A stretch of DNA of 64,000 nucleotides, taken from IMG/VR virus record IMGVR_UViG_3300033273_000392, positions 1 through 64,000 of that record; one strand, 5' to 3'. Under the pieces are notes generated by a model that saw nothing but the letters and a program-made list of their open reading frames with translations, searched no databases and was not told where the DNA came from. Of this stretch, positions 42,768-50,996 are shown in pieces (within the stretch, counting starts at the first letter, position 1; each line of letters opens with the position of its first letter). A program made the translations under genes and the position numbers. The DNA comes from a virus.

Positions 42768-42775
42768 TATATATT
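42768..42775 (-). promoter_or_regulatory. Variant late-type promoter AATATATA for the 659-residue gene
   Basis: Minus-strand AATATATA, one mismatch to the GATATATA motif, 19 bases before the ATG at 42748. Confidence 0.35.
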
Positions 42776-44630
42776 AGTCTGACATCTTTATAAATTCAGA
42801 AAAGGTTAGTAGATTTGACTCATAAACCTTAGATTCTGCAGCTGCCATAGACATTTCTAAAGTATCTTTAAGCTCTTTATACATTCCATGAATCTCCTTA
42901 GGAGTAAGCTTCTTAAATAAGCGCTCGTCTCCATCTAACATCGCGTTTCTAACTTGAGTAGCTGAAATGTTTTTACCTGTTCTAGGAATCTCAAATAGAC
43001 CAAAATCATCTCTAACACCCAGATCTTCTCTGTATTCTTCTTTATCTACCTGGTAACTATAAACCTTAAGTCTATCGCTACCAGTTCCCCATAATACTGG
43101 TTCATATTTAGGTCTCATCATATTGAACATCTTATCAATAGCAGCGGATGGAACAATAAACACCTCTTGAATAGGGTATTTTCTTTTTAGCATATTAAGC
43201 ATCTTAACCTGCATCTCTTCAGAGTAAGGTCTCTTAAATGCATCCTCAGCCTTTCTCGTTTTTGACTTAACTAGAAAAATAACTACAGGATATCCATTCT
43301 CTTTATGAATTGCATTTATAACTTTAGCGTGGCCTAGTGTAAACGGCTGGAATCTACCAACAAACATGTTTACTGGCATTTTACCTTGTTCTTTATACTT
43401 TACATCAAGTGCCTCCATAACCGGTGAATCCTGAGACTGTATCTTTTCAGCTTTTAAGAAAGTGTTATATGTCATAATGCTAGACTCTTCCTGCTTCATC
43501 ATGATTCTATCTTCTATTTTTTCGACAATATCATTCATCTGACTCATAAGATCTGCATTTATAATCTTTGTTTCCTTGGTTCTCTTTTTTCTAAATGAAC
43601 CTAGCATAATCTTAAATAGCTCTGAAAGATCCTCGTTAGAAACAAGTTCTATAGTTTTTTCGTTTGTTATAAACTCCCTATTTAGTTCAAATCCGGGCTT
43701 ACTAGCAAATCCAGCCGAATCAAAGTCAGCTCCGATATACTTAACCGCATTCTTAGAAATGTAATCATTGAATATGGTAGACATAATCTCAAGATATCTA
43801 AGATCTGTATCTTCTTCTAAAAGATCTAAGGAACCTATGTTGTAGTCCGAAAGGTATTCTACTAAGTCTAGTATTGAAATCTGATACATGTCAGACGCCT
43901 CTCTTTCCTCATCGACCTTTCTATCAAATCTAGAAAGCTTAAAGTTCTTTATCTTTTTGCCATCAGCAAATGAGACTATTAATGAATCTATATCAGCATC
44001 TAATCCCTCATGTAATGCTGTCTTAGAAAGCTGCTTATTAAATATACCATAAACGCTTCTGGTAAAAGAGTCATCCTTAAATCTGTTTTCAAAGGCTTCA
44101 TCGCTTAACTCTAAAAGAGAAATAAGGTCATCCTTTTGGTGTGATGCAAGTACACCCTCGAATATAACAGGAATGCTATTTACATCAAGAGTATTAGCCC
44201 ACTTTTCTAAGATTTTAGGGTCTCTGATAACCTTTTTAATCTGTGTTGGATCTGTTGGATTTAAAACCTGAATGTGCGTTAGTATAAGGTGGTTCTTAGG
44301 AAGATTATCATACTCAATGTCGACTGTTTTTCTATTAGTCATATAGTCAAAACCAAACTTCCAGTCAGATGGCATCTCAGCCTTAATCTCGTCCGAAATA
44401 GAATGAAAATGCCCTATTGCGTTTTCGTAGTATTTAACAATTGTTCTATCGACCCTTGTCATAGGATATTTAGATCCACTCTTGTAGAACTCATATCCTT
44501 CAGATGTTCTTCTAGCATGAAACGAAGATGCTTGTACCTTTTCTGTAACTATGCACTTGTTTTTCAACATGTCCATAAATTCATTTCTATTACAAGAATT
44601 AAAATATGTTCTTAAGTTTTCAAGTGCCAT
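42774..44630 (-). CDS. Fusion of RNA-ligase-like domain and HxGH nucleotidyltransferase (NMN adenylyltransferase-like)
   Basis: Residues 1 to about 290 look like an RNA ligase / covalent nucleotidyltransferase: motif I TEKVQASSF with Lys31 (degenerate, QA for DG), FGFDYMT near 93, PVIFEGVL near 155, DSLIVSF near 217 and KNFKLSRF near 226. Residues 418 to about 600 are a cytidylyltransferase-fold domain with GRFQPFTLGH (425-434) and ISATQVR (555-561), as in NMN adenylyltransferases. Between them MTYNTFLKAE (386-395), and at the end LLTFSEFIK, resemble capsid-targeting peptides. Roles could be nucleic-acid repair and NAD synthesis; substrate is unknown. It overlaps the next ligase-like gene by 1 base. 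Confidence 0.6.
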   Translation of the reverse strand: MALENLRTYFNSCNRNEFMDMLKNKCIVTEKVQASSFHARRTSEGYEFYKSGSKYPMTRVDRTIVKYYENAIGHFHSISDEIKAEMPSDWKFGFDYMTNRKTVDIEYDNLPKNHLILTHIQVLNPTDPTQIKKVIRDPKILEKWANTLDVNSIPVIFEGVLASHQKDDLISLLELSDEAFENRFKDDSFTRSVYGIFNKQLSKTALHEGLDADIDSLIVSFADGKKIKNFKLSRFDRKVDEEREASDMYQISILDLVEYLSDYNIGSLDLLEEDTDLRYLEIMSTIFNDYISKNAVKYIGADFDSAGFASKPGFELNREFITNEKTIELVSNEDLSELFKIMLGSFRKKRTKETKIINADLMSQMNDIVEKIEDRIMMKQEESSIMTYNTFLKAEKIQSQDSPVMEALDVKYKEQGKMPVNMFVGRFQPFTLGHAKVINAIHKENGYPVVIFLVKSKTRKAEDAFKRPYSEEMQVKMLNMLKRKYPIQEVFIVPSAAIDKMFNMMRPKYEPVLWGTGSDRLKVYSYQVDKEEYREDLGVRDDFGLFEIPRTGKNISATQVRNAMLDGDERLFKKLTPKEIHGMYKELKDTLEMSMAAAESKVYESNLLTFSEFIKMSD

Positions 44631-45919
44631 TATCTTCCGTATTTAATGATTCCCATTAGCTGGTTTATAGCAGCAAATGTACCTGTTAGTTTGTAAGTAT
44701 GTCCCTTATATCTAAAAACAAGACCTTCGGTAGGTACAATTGATTCTATACCTCCAATTCTATCTAGTCTCTTTAGTTCGTCCTCTACCTTTTTAATTTG
44801 CTTTTCATCGCCTCCCTTTTTAATCTTATCTGCCTCCGTTCTTATTTCGTTATGCAATCTCTGCATTTCTTTATCAGGCGATACTGCCAAAAAGTTAGAT
44901 GCATTCTTTAATATGATAGAGCCTAACTCTAAGAAAAGATCTTCAAATGGCTCTATGTTTTCTTTATACTTTTTCTTTACATCCTCTTTATCAAACTTCT
45001 TAATAGATGCAAGTTGATTCTTGTCGACTGCCTTTGCTACAGCTCTCATATCAAGTGTCTTCTTATCACCATATGCCCATCTTAAAAGAAGACCCTCTTT
45101 AACTTCCTGAGGTAGGTCTGAGAAATTAGATTCTATCTGCTCTCTCCACCACATCTCGTGATATCTTGATACTTCATCTGAATCAGATAAACTGTATCTT
45201 TTCTTTAGAGATTCAACCTTAGCTAAAAATTTAGACTTATTTTTTTCAAAGTCTACATCCTTTCTAAGTTGTATAATTCTAGGTGGTATAATTTCAAAAG
45301 TATCACCTACCCTTGCGTTTACTTTATCTAATAATGATGTTATTTCTTTTGCTCCCTTTGGATTTTGTCCTATAATATTACCTTCGCCATCTGTTTCTAC
45401 GATACCGTGAAATTGTATAGCATCGACATCATAGTGTATTACATTAGGATTCTTAGAGTAGATAAGCTCCATGTTCATAAATGACTTTCCGTCATTAAAG
45501 TACTTATCTAAAACATCTTGCTTTATCTTAGGAAGATTAGTCGATAAATCCTTAGCTGCTAGTGTAAATGTATCTCTAACTAACTCGCTAGGATGATCGG
45601 CAAACATTGCCGTTATACCATCTAGATCCAGAGGAGCCATAAGTTGTGTCTTGTTTCTAGCAAATAGAACAACACCGCCTTTGACAGTAGCAAATACATT
45701 CTGGCCGTCTGTTTTTTCTGTAGGATCCTCTTCAAAGTTTAACTCGCCGCTAAGACCTGATTCTATAAGGTTTTTAAAGTCACCAAACGTAAGTGATTTG
45801 TTATCAAACGGGTGTGACATATGGCCGGCTGCACCGCCCTCCATAATAAGAGAATGGCCCGCTACTGCGGGCTTCTCCTTCTCAAATAAGAATTGCTTAT
45901 ATGTAAAAAATCTATTCAT
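44630..45919 (-). CDS. ATP-dependent ligase-type nucleotidyltransferase with capsid-targeting-like leader
   Basis: The 429-residue protein starts MNRFFTYKQFLFEKEK, a targeting-type leader, then GGAAGHMSHPFD, known from a conserved family in T4-like marine phages. Motif I is PTEKTDGQN with candidate Lys69; FMNMELIYS near 148 is motif III-like; TEGLVFRYKG (about 397-406) is motif IV and YKLTG is motif V. It therefore has the full nucleotidyltransferase core of DNA/RNA ligases and capping enzymes. The nucleic acid substrate is unknown. It overlaps neighbours by single bases, tying it to the ligase-nucleotidyltransferase fusion and the acidic 215-residue protein. Confidence 0.65.
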   Translation of the reverse strand: MNRFFTYKQFLFEKEKPAVAGHSLIMEGGAAGHMSHPFDNKSLTFGDFKNLIESGLSGELNFEEDPTEKTDGQNVFATVKGGVVLFARNKTQLMAPLDLDGITAMFADHPSELVRDTFTLAAKDLSTNLPKIKQDVLDKYFNDGKSFMNMELIYSKNPNVIHYDVDAIQFHGIVETDGEGNIIGQNPKGAKEITSLLDKVNARVGDTFEIIPPRIIQLRKDVDFEKNKSKFLAKVESLKKRYSLSDSDEVSRYHEMWWREQIESNFSDLPQEVKEGLLLRWAYGDKKTLDMRAVAKAVDKNQLASIKKFDKEDVKKKYKENIEPFEDLFLELGSIILKNASNFLAVSPDKEMQRLHNEIRTEADKIKKGGDEKQIKKVEDELKRLDRIGGIESIVPTEGLVFRYKGHTYKLTGTFAAINQLMGIIKYGR

Positions 45920-46566
45920 TATCCTAGAGAGCTCTGTAGCATGCCTACTGCAGCGCCATAGTCTCCTTCTGCTTTTGAAAGTATTCCGTCAATTGTCTCT
46001 TGTGCCTTTGCTTCGTCAAAGTCATCACCGAATGCCTTTTGAAGAACTGCTTTAGCATACTCAGAAAACTCTTCGTCAGAATTAACTTCTGCTTCACTTA
46101 CTTCAGCTTCTTCAACCTCTTCGGTTTCAGTAACTTCTTCAGTTGCTTCTTCAGTTGCTTCTTCGTTAGCAGCGGCTTCCATTTCCTCAGCATTTTCTTT
46201 ATCGTCGGCATCGACGTCTTCTACTGGGTATGTTTCACCGTCAACTGTAAACTCTTTTTCGCCGTCTGCTATAGCCTTAGCTCTTGCAGCACCAAACGCA
46301 TTACCTTCTGAAACATAAGCCTCTTCTAATCTATCGATCATATAAGTTACGTCTTCAGAACTTGCGTTTTCTTTTAATCTATCAAAGAAAGATGCCTTGT
46401 CATCATCGTTTAACTCTGAAATTTCAGAAACGCCGTATTCAGACAACAGATCTTTAAAGCTCTGTGCACTAGACGCTCTTTTTGCTTCTCTTTCTTCTTC
46501 AAGTTTTGCAGTTTGTTGTTCCTTTCTAAACTGAGAGAAAGAGTTAAAGTCGTGTAGTTTTTCCAT
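45919..46566 (-). CDS. Acidic 215-residue putative core/internal protein
   Basis: The protein starts MEKLHDFNSFSQF, another targeting-like leader. It has SEISELNDDDKASFFDRL near 48 and, at 87-117, SEGNAFGAARAKAIADG... ETYPVEDV, a module shared with the 659-residue protein. The middle is extremely acidic (EEATEEATEEVTETEEVEE region). Such composition is typical of head core or scaffold proteins removed or degraded on maturation. A GATATATA motif lies 33 bases upstream, making it the first gene of the 46566-40388 late unit. Confidence 0.62.
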   Translation of the reverse strand: MEKLHDFNSFSQFRKEQQTAKLEEEREAKRASSAQSFKDLLSEYGVSEISELNDDDKASFFDRLKENASSEDVTYMIDRLEEAYVSEGNAFGAARAKAIADGEKEFTVDGETYPVEDVDADDKENAEEMEAAANEEATEEATEEVTETEEVEEAEVSEAEVNSDEEFSEYAKAVLQKAFGDDFDEAKAQETIDGILSKAEGDYGAAVGMLQSSLG

Positions 46567-46585
46567 ATCTATATTATATTTTTTG

Positions 46586-46598
46586 GAATATCATATTC
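46586..46598. repeat. 13-base inverted repeat next to late promoter
   Basis: GAATAT-C-ATATTC lies one base from the GATATATA motif at 46600-46607. Possible protein-binding site or chance in AT-rich DNA. Confidence 0.3.
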
Positions 46599-48107
46599 TT
46601 ATATATCCCCATCAAATTTGATCTTTTTAATAACGTATTCAAACTTTTGTTCTTTGTAGATTCTGCGGCGTTCTATAGCATGTCGCATTAGATAGTTTGT
46701 CCACTCATCAGAAGATAGGTCATCTACAAAATCAATGATAGTTACGCTATCTTTTGATTCATGTTGTCTTAGACCACGGCCTATAGACTGTCTAATGATA
46801 ACCTCTGATTTAAACGACTCTGTAAAGAATATATTGTGGATCTTCTTGATCGAAATACCAGTTGAAAATGTACCGTATGATGCCACAATCACTACTTCTT
46901 CACCAGCCTCCATCTTTTTTTTATACTCCTCTCTTATGTCTTTATCGGTTCCACCATCTACATAATAGACTATCTTATCACTATCAGATCTAAGCTTATC
47001 ATATAGCTTTTTACCATGTTCTATTCTATGGAACAAGACAAGTGAGTTGCCAGGAATCTTAGCTACAACAGAGTTTATAAAGCTAAGTCTTCCAGGGGAA
47101 TTTATAACATAATTCTGTTCGAACTTAAATACATCCTTACTCTCATACCTATTTATTGCCATCTCACTAAACGCCTTCTTAGTAGAGTCTGATGCATAGT
47201 CCATCTCTATAATCTTTACTTTACATCCTGCAATATGGCCTTCTTTCTGCAAGTAGTTCGCGCTAACCTCTGTAATAACAGGGCCAGTATATGCCATCAA
47301 GGTAAGCCTATCTAGCTTTCCTTTTTTAGGTATAGTTCCTGATAGACCGTATCTGTATTTTGCATTGATACACTTCTGTAAGATCGCCTTGATAGAAGTG
47401 GACTTTGCCTTGTGCGTTTCGTCAATAATTACCGCATCAAATTGTTGGAAGTAATCCTTTGGCTTTTTAACAAGTGACTGATATGTACCTATAACCACAT
47501 TTCTGCCTTGGCGTATCTTCTGTCCTGAATAGATCTGCTGAACCTTTATACTTACCCTATTCTCATAATTGTAATCAAGGAAATCCTCGCTTGCCTGAAC
47601 TACAAGAGATACGTTAGGTACTATAAATAGAATCTTATTAGCCTTCTTTTTTTCTAGCATGTATGCAACCGTAAGAAACGATATAAGAGTCTTACCTGCC
47701 GAAGTGGCAAGTTCAGCAAGGCACCTCCTAAACTTCAATATATTATAAGCTGCCTCTATCTGATAGTCCCTAGGAGTTATCTCGCTGTCCTTAAAGAACT
47801 CTAATGCCCATGCTTCGAATTCATCTTGCTTTATAGACTTATCAAATATCTCTGTAATACCATTAAGCTTAAGGTCAAACTTATAGTCCTTACATAAATC
47901 CATGATGTCTTTCCACAGACCTGATGGAATCCATTTATTATCCTTTATGTACGAGACATAACCATCCCACACACCTCGTTTAACCAAGGGGTTGAATCTC
48001 CAAGAATCAATCCTCTTAGTTAACGAGATGTTGAGCTGCTCTATCTCCAGCTCTGTCGCAGAATCTACTCTAAGAAACTGCTTATTTTCGGTTAAGCTAA
48101 GTTCCAA
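46599..48107 (-). CDS. uvsW: RNA-DNA helicase UvsW
   Basis: The 502-residue superfamily 2 helicase unwinds R-loops and branched DNA, switching replication to the recombination-dependent mode. Motifs: TPRDYQIEAA (Q-motif-like) at 111-120, Walker A ATSAGKT at 134-140, DETH at 229-232, GLSGTIP near 251 (motif III), and RQSIGRGLRQ near 440 (motif VI). Length matches T4 UvsW (503). It precedes uvsY here by 24 bases in map order, and in T4 the two are also close. Confidence 0.94.
   Translation of the reverse strand: MELSLTENKQFLRVDSATELEIEQLNISLTKRIDSWRFNPLVKRGVWDGYVSYIKDNKWIPSGLWKDIMDLCKDYKFDLKLNGITEIFDKSIKQDEFEAWALEFFKDSEITPRDYQIEAAYNILKFRRCLAELATSAGKTLISFLTVAYMLEKKKANKILFIVPNVSLVVQASEDFLDYNYENRVSIKVQQIYSGQKIRQGRNVVIGTYQSLVKKPKDYFQQFDAVIIDETHKAKSTSIKAILQKCINAKYRYGLSGTIPKKGKLDRLTLMAYTGPVITEVSANYLQKEGHIAGCKVKIIEMDYASDSTKKAFSEMAINRYESKDVFKFEQNYVINSPGRLSFINSVVAKIPGNSLVLFHRIEHGKKLYDKLRSDSDKIVYYVDGGTDKDIREEYKKKMEAGEEVVIVASYGTFSTGISIKKIHNIFFTESFKSEVIIRQSIGRGLRQHESKDSVTIIDFVDDLSSDEWTNYLMRHAIERRRIYKEQKFEYVIKKIKFDGDI
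46600..46607 (-). promoter_or_regulatory. Putative late promoter core GATATATA for the capsid-targeting cluster
   Basis: Minus-strand GATATATA overlapping the uvsW stop, 33 bases before the ATG at 46566. It should drive the whole 46566-40388 unit. Confidence 0.6.
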
Positions 48108-48131
48108 TACATAGAAATCTTTTTATTCTCC

Positions 48132-48554
48132 TTACAGATCTTTTAGTGCGAGTCTGTTTCGGATGGCAAATCCCATGTTGTCTAGGGTCTTCACCGACTC
48201 CTTTAGAAAGTCAAGCTGATTCTCTAAGTGAGCCAAAATTGTATAGTCGTCGGCGAGGTCTGCTTCCATAAACCTCTCCTTTTGTTTTTCTCCTAACTTA
48301 TAGTCATACTCATAATATCGTATATACGCTTCTCTGTGACGCACTGATAGTCTAGCCTTCTGGTCACGAATCTTCGTATTCATATATGCTATCTGATCTA
48401 TAAGCGATTGTCTAGACGAAAGCACCTTTGCAATCGTCTCTTCCATTCCATTAATATACTTTAAGCTATGTGCAAGTTCTTTAATCTTTGTAGACCACTC
48501 ACTTCTTTGCTTTCCGAGCTTTTCATCTAACTCTATTATCTTCTCTTTACTCAT
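48132..48554 (-). CDS. uvsY: Recombination mediator UvsY
   Basis: The 140-residue helical protein loads UvsX on gp32-covered DNA. The C-terminal run LDNMGFAIRNRLAL corresponds to the conserved end of T4 UvsY (an RGFAIKH segment), and the central YYEYDYKLG...EADLADDY region fits its tyrosine-rich middle. Length matches T4 (137). Context with uvsW, primase and gp32 agrees. Confidence 0.78.
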   Translation of the reverse strand: MSKEKIIELDEKLGKQRSEWSTKIKELAHSLKYINGMEETIAKVLSSRQSLIDQIAYMNTKIRDQKARLSVRHREAYIRYYEYDYKLGEKQKERFMEADLADDYTILAHLENQLDFLKESVKTLDNMGFAIRNRLALKDL

Positions 48555-48563
48555 CTAGTTTCT

Positions 48564-48758
48564 TTAAAAGAGGCTTTTGCGATCTCCTCTTGGTTTAACA
48601 AACTTACTAGCCTTTTGTTTCTTCTTAAACTTTGGTTTTATCTTTTCAGATTCAGGTTGGTCTACTTTATAATTAGATGCGTCGAAGTCAATGAACATCT
48701 TCATGCCCTTGAATCTTTCACGATCCTTGTAGAATCCATCTAAATCGTCTTCGACCAT
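48564..48758 (-). CDS. Small basic protein, 64 residues
   Basis: I place the start at 48758 (MVEDDLDGFYKDRERFKG), after the primase stop; an earlier frame start at 48785 would overlap primase. The protein has an acidic N-terminus and very basic C-terminal half (KPKFKKKQKASK) and ends KSLF, another C-terminal Leu-Phe. It may be a DNA- or clamp-binding accessory factor. No family recognised. Confidence 0.55.
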   Translation of the reverse strand: MVEDDLDGFYKDRERFKGMKMFIDFDASNYKVDQPESEKIKPKFKKKQKASKFVKPRGDRKSLF

Positions 48759-48772
48759 CCGTGTTATTTTAT

Positions 48773-49834
48773 TTATACATACCATAGATCTAGCTGACTT
48801 GTAGTGAAGTAATCATCTAACCGCTTATAAGCATCGAGCTTATTGTTATAGCAGACCTTAATCAAGTCATTTAGATCCTTTATATTGTATTTATCTAGCT
48901 TCATTTCGTCTATGAATTTAGACCACATAAATACAGGTCGACCCTTCTTAAGCTTTTCTGCCATCTTCTTTTTACCTGTCTCGTCGTTATCAAACATGTA
49001 ACGCACCGTCTCCATTTCATCGAACTCATCAGTAGATCTGCCAGCCGTTGCAAGCGCTATAGAATTCTGCATGAACTTGGCATCGAGTGGCCCTTCAAAT
49101 AGGGTAACTGTTCTTTGAAAGTTAACTTGCATAATTCCAAATAGAGTAGATAGCTTGCTTATCTTTAGCTTCTCATCCGGATCGATCTCTAATTCCTTTT
49201 CTAGTTCTTCATAAAGCTTAGGCAGGTCGTATGTGAGATACCTTGATCCTTTGCCTTTCATTCTACGACTTTGTACTGCAAGGATATTACCACTAGGAGT
49301 CCTATTGAGGATCCATAACTTATTATCCCTTTCAGAATATAAGAACTCATCGTACTTAGAATGTAAAAGTCTCTCCTTAAGCTTTAGCCATATCCATTCA
49401 CCAGGCTCTATCTCTCTAGCACCAAATCCATTCTTAAACTCTTGTAATGGAATCGCGAGTTCATCTGCTCTTGTAAATATGGCAGGCCTGACCGTATCGA
49501 CTCGTTTAACCTCACGCTCTTTGCTTTTAATATAGTCGATAACATCAAATGTATCTCCTGTATTTCGCATTCTAACATCAAAGTCCTTAAGCATAAGGTG
49601 GACGTTAGTATGCTTTGAGCAGTTATAGCAATGATACTGCAAAGTGTCCCAGTACAGATTACCTCTTTTCTTAGAGTCATCTGAGTGAGAATCACCACAA
49701 TAAGGACATGCCAGAACCAAACGGCCCGACATGTCCCTTACTTCTTGCTTTCTAGGAGAGTTATGCTCTTGGGCTGTAATCTCCTCTAATGCGATCCGTA
49801 TATTGTGCTTAAGATCGTTAGATATCGAGGTCAT
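48773..49834 (-). CDS. 61: DNA primase (gp61-like)
   Basis: The 353-residue primase makes RNA primers with helicase gp41. A zinc finger is formed by CPYC (43-46) and CYNC (69-72) with GDSH between. The Toprim core shows LFEGPLDAKF near 241, then LATAGRST and FDNDETGKK near 278. Length is close to T4 gp61 (342). The start overlaps the end of gp32 by 17 bases. Confidence 0.92.
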   Translation of the reverse strand: MTSISNDLKHNIRIALEEITAQEHNSPRKQEVRDMSGRLVLACPYCGDSHSDDSKKRGNLYWDTLQYHCYNCSKHTNVHLMLKDFDVRMRNTGDTFDVIDYIKSKEREVKRVDTVRPAIFTRADELAIPLQEFKNGFGAREIEPGEWIWLKLKERLLHSKYDEFLYSERDNKLWILNRTPSGNILAVQSRRMKGKGSRYLTYDLPKLYEELEKELEIDPDEKLKISKLSTLFGIMQVNFQRTVTLFEGPLDAKFMQNSIALATAGRSTDEFDEMETVRYMFDNDETGKKKMAEKLKKGRPVFMWSKFIDEMKLDKYNIKDLNDLIKVCYNNKLDAYKRLDDYFTTSQLDLWYV

Positions 49835-50717
49835 TCAAGAAAGAATCTAGGTCGTCATCAGTGCTAACTGAACTCTCAGCGGCAACTGCCTCTTTAACTT
49901 CCTCTTTCTTGGCCTCAGTCTTAGTCTTAGTAGGAGCGTCGTTGTTAACGACCTCTGCAATAGAGTCTCCTGGATTCAAGTACATGCGAAGAACTGAGTT
50001 AACGAATTCACGAGTTTCCTCGTCCCATACTTGGTAGTCGTAGTTAGAGAGGTCAGGTGCATTATTCAACTCCTCTTTAAGAGATTCCATAGTCTCCTTG
50101 CTACGCTCTGCTGGACTTCCATCCATAATGATAGCTGAGCGAGAGCTAGAGAACTTAGACTTGTCGTAGTTGTTGTAGTCACCCTGGCGGTTAATAATCA
50201 ACTCAAAGTTCTTACCTTCGAACAAGTCAAAAACCTGTGTTGGTTCACCAAAGTCTGGCTTCAACTCTGCATCGATCTTCTCCTTGATCTTGTAACCAAA
50301 CTTAAATACTTTATACTGTCCCTCAAACTCTGGGTTCTGTGGGTCCTTAATCACCTTAATCAAAGCGTAGTATTGTTGGCGACGCTTCAACTTGTCAGAT
50401 GACTTACGGTCAACTGCTGAGTCAGACTTGCGAAGCTTCCAGAATACGTCTGCGATTGGGCAATGCTCACCAATTGTTGATGGTGAATCGACGATCTTAC
50501 CGTCGCCGTTTGAGTTTACCAGCCAGTGAACGTACTTCTGAATAAGAGACTTACGTGGGTTAGCTGGATTTGGAACGAAGCGAATAAGTGCTTTATAAGT
50601 TCCGTCCTTACCGTCGTCTGCGGTAGGCTTGTAGACCTCATTAGCTGAGGTTGTTTGTTGTGGTGCGTGCGTTTCAACGTCTTCTACACCGAGATTGAAA
50701 ATATCAAAATCTGCCAT
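49818..50717 (-). CDS. 32: Single-stranded DNA-binding protein (gp32-like)
   Basis: The 299-residue SSB coats single strands in replication and recombination. It keeps the core pattern KVIKDPQNPEFEGQYKVFKFG-type text (KDPQNPEFEG near residue 127), NFELIINRQGDYNNYDKS near 173, and an acidic C-terminal tail DDDLDSFLNDLDI that recruits partners. The T4 zinc site is eroded: His64 and Cys86 are present but the partners (Cys at about 77 and 89) are not (the motif reads CPIA). Length matches T4 (301). Repeated TTAAAGG elements lie in its leader. Confidence 0.93.
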   Translation of the reverse strand: MADFDIFNLGVEDVETHAPQQTTSANEVYKPTADDGKDGTYKALIRFVPNPANPRKSLIQKYVHWLVNSNGDGKIVDSPSTIGEHCPIADVFWKLRKSDSAVDRKSSDKLKRRQQYYALIKVIKDPQNPEFEGQYKVFKFGYKIKEKIDAELKPDFGEPTQVFDLFEGKNFELIINRQGDYNNYDKSKFSSSRSAIIMDGSPAERSKETMESLKEELNNAPDLSNYDYQVWDEETREFVNSVLRMYLNPGDSIAEVVNNDAPTKTKTEAKKEEVKEAVAAESSVSTDDDLDSFLNDLDI

Positions 50718-50724
50718 AATTAAA

Positions 50725-50769
50725 CCTTTTAATTTGTTAATCCTTAAAAATCCTTTAAGTTACCTTTAA
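50725..50769 (-). promoter_or_regulatory. Repeated TTAAAGG elements in gp32 leader (possible autogenous operator)
   Basis: On the minus strand four spaced copies of TTAAAGG-like sequence (TTAAAGG, TTAAAGG, TTTTTAAGG, TTAAAAGG) lie within 45 bases upstream of the gp32 ATG, at 50763-50769, 50752-50758, 50742-50750 and 50725-50732. T4 gp32 represses its own mRNA by binding an unstructured leader with UUAAA repeats, so a similar control is plausible. Confidence 0.5.
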
Positions 50770-50791
50770 TATACTATGATACGTAAAAGTT

Positions 50792-50992
50792 TCAGTTGAA
50801 TGTCAAAATAGATCCATCTTCTTCAATCCACTCGGTCTCACTAAGCTTAAGCAGCCCTGCCTTGTTGAGTATGCGTTCTCTTTCCTCTTCGGAAATGCAT
50901 TTTAACTCTACCATTTTGGTGAGTACCCTGTTTAAGTGGATAAAGTCAGCTGTGACTATTTCCATACATTTATCTGTAAAATTCACGTTCAC
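50792..50992 (-). CDS. Unknown small protein, 57-66 residues
   Basis: The frame opens with GTG at 50992, 4 bases from a GATATATA motif; the first ATG is at 50965, which would give 57 residues (MEIVTADFIHLN). The protein is helical with EEERERILNKAG near the middle. It lies between the RuvC-like gene's terminator and gp32. Small late gene of unknown function. Confidence 0.5.
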   Translation of the reverse strand: MNVNFTDKCMEIVTADFIHLNRVLTKMVELKCISEEERERILNKAGLLKLSETEWIEEDGSILTFN

Positions 50993-50996
50993 AATT

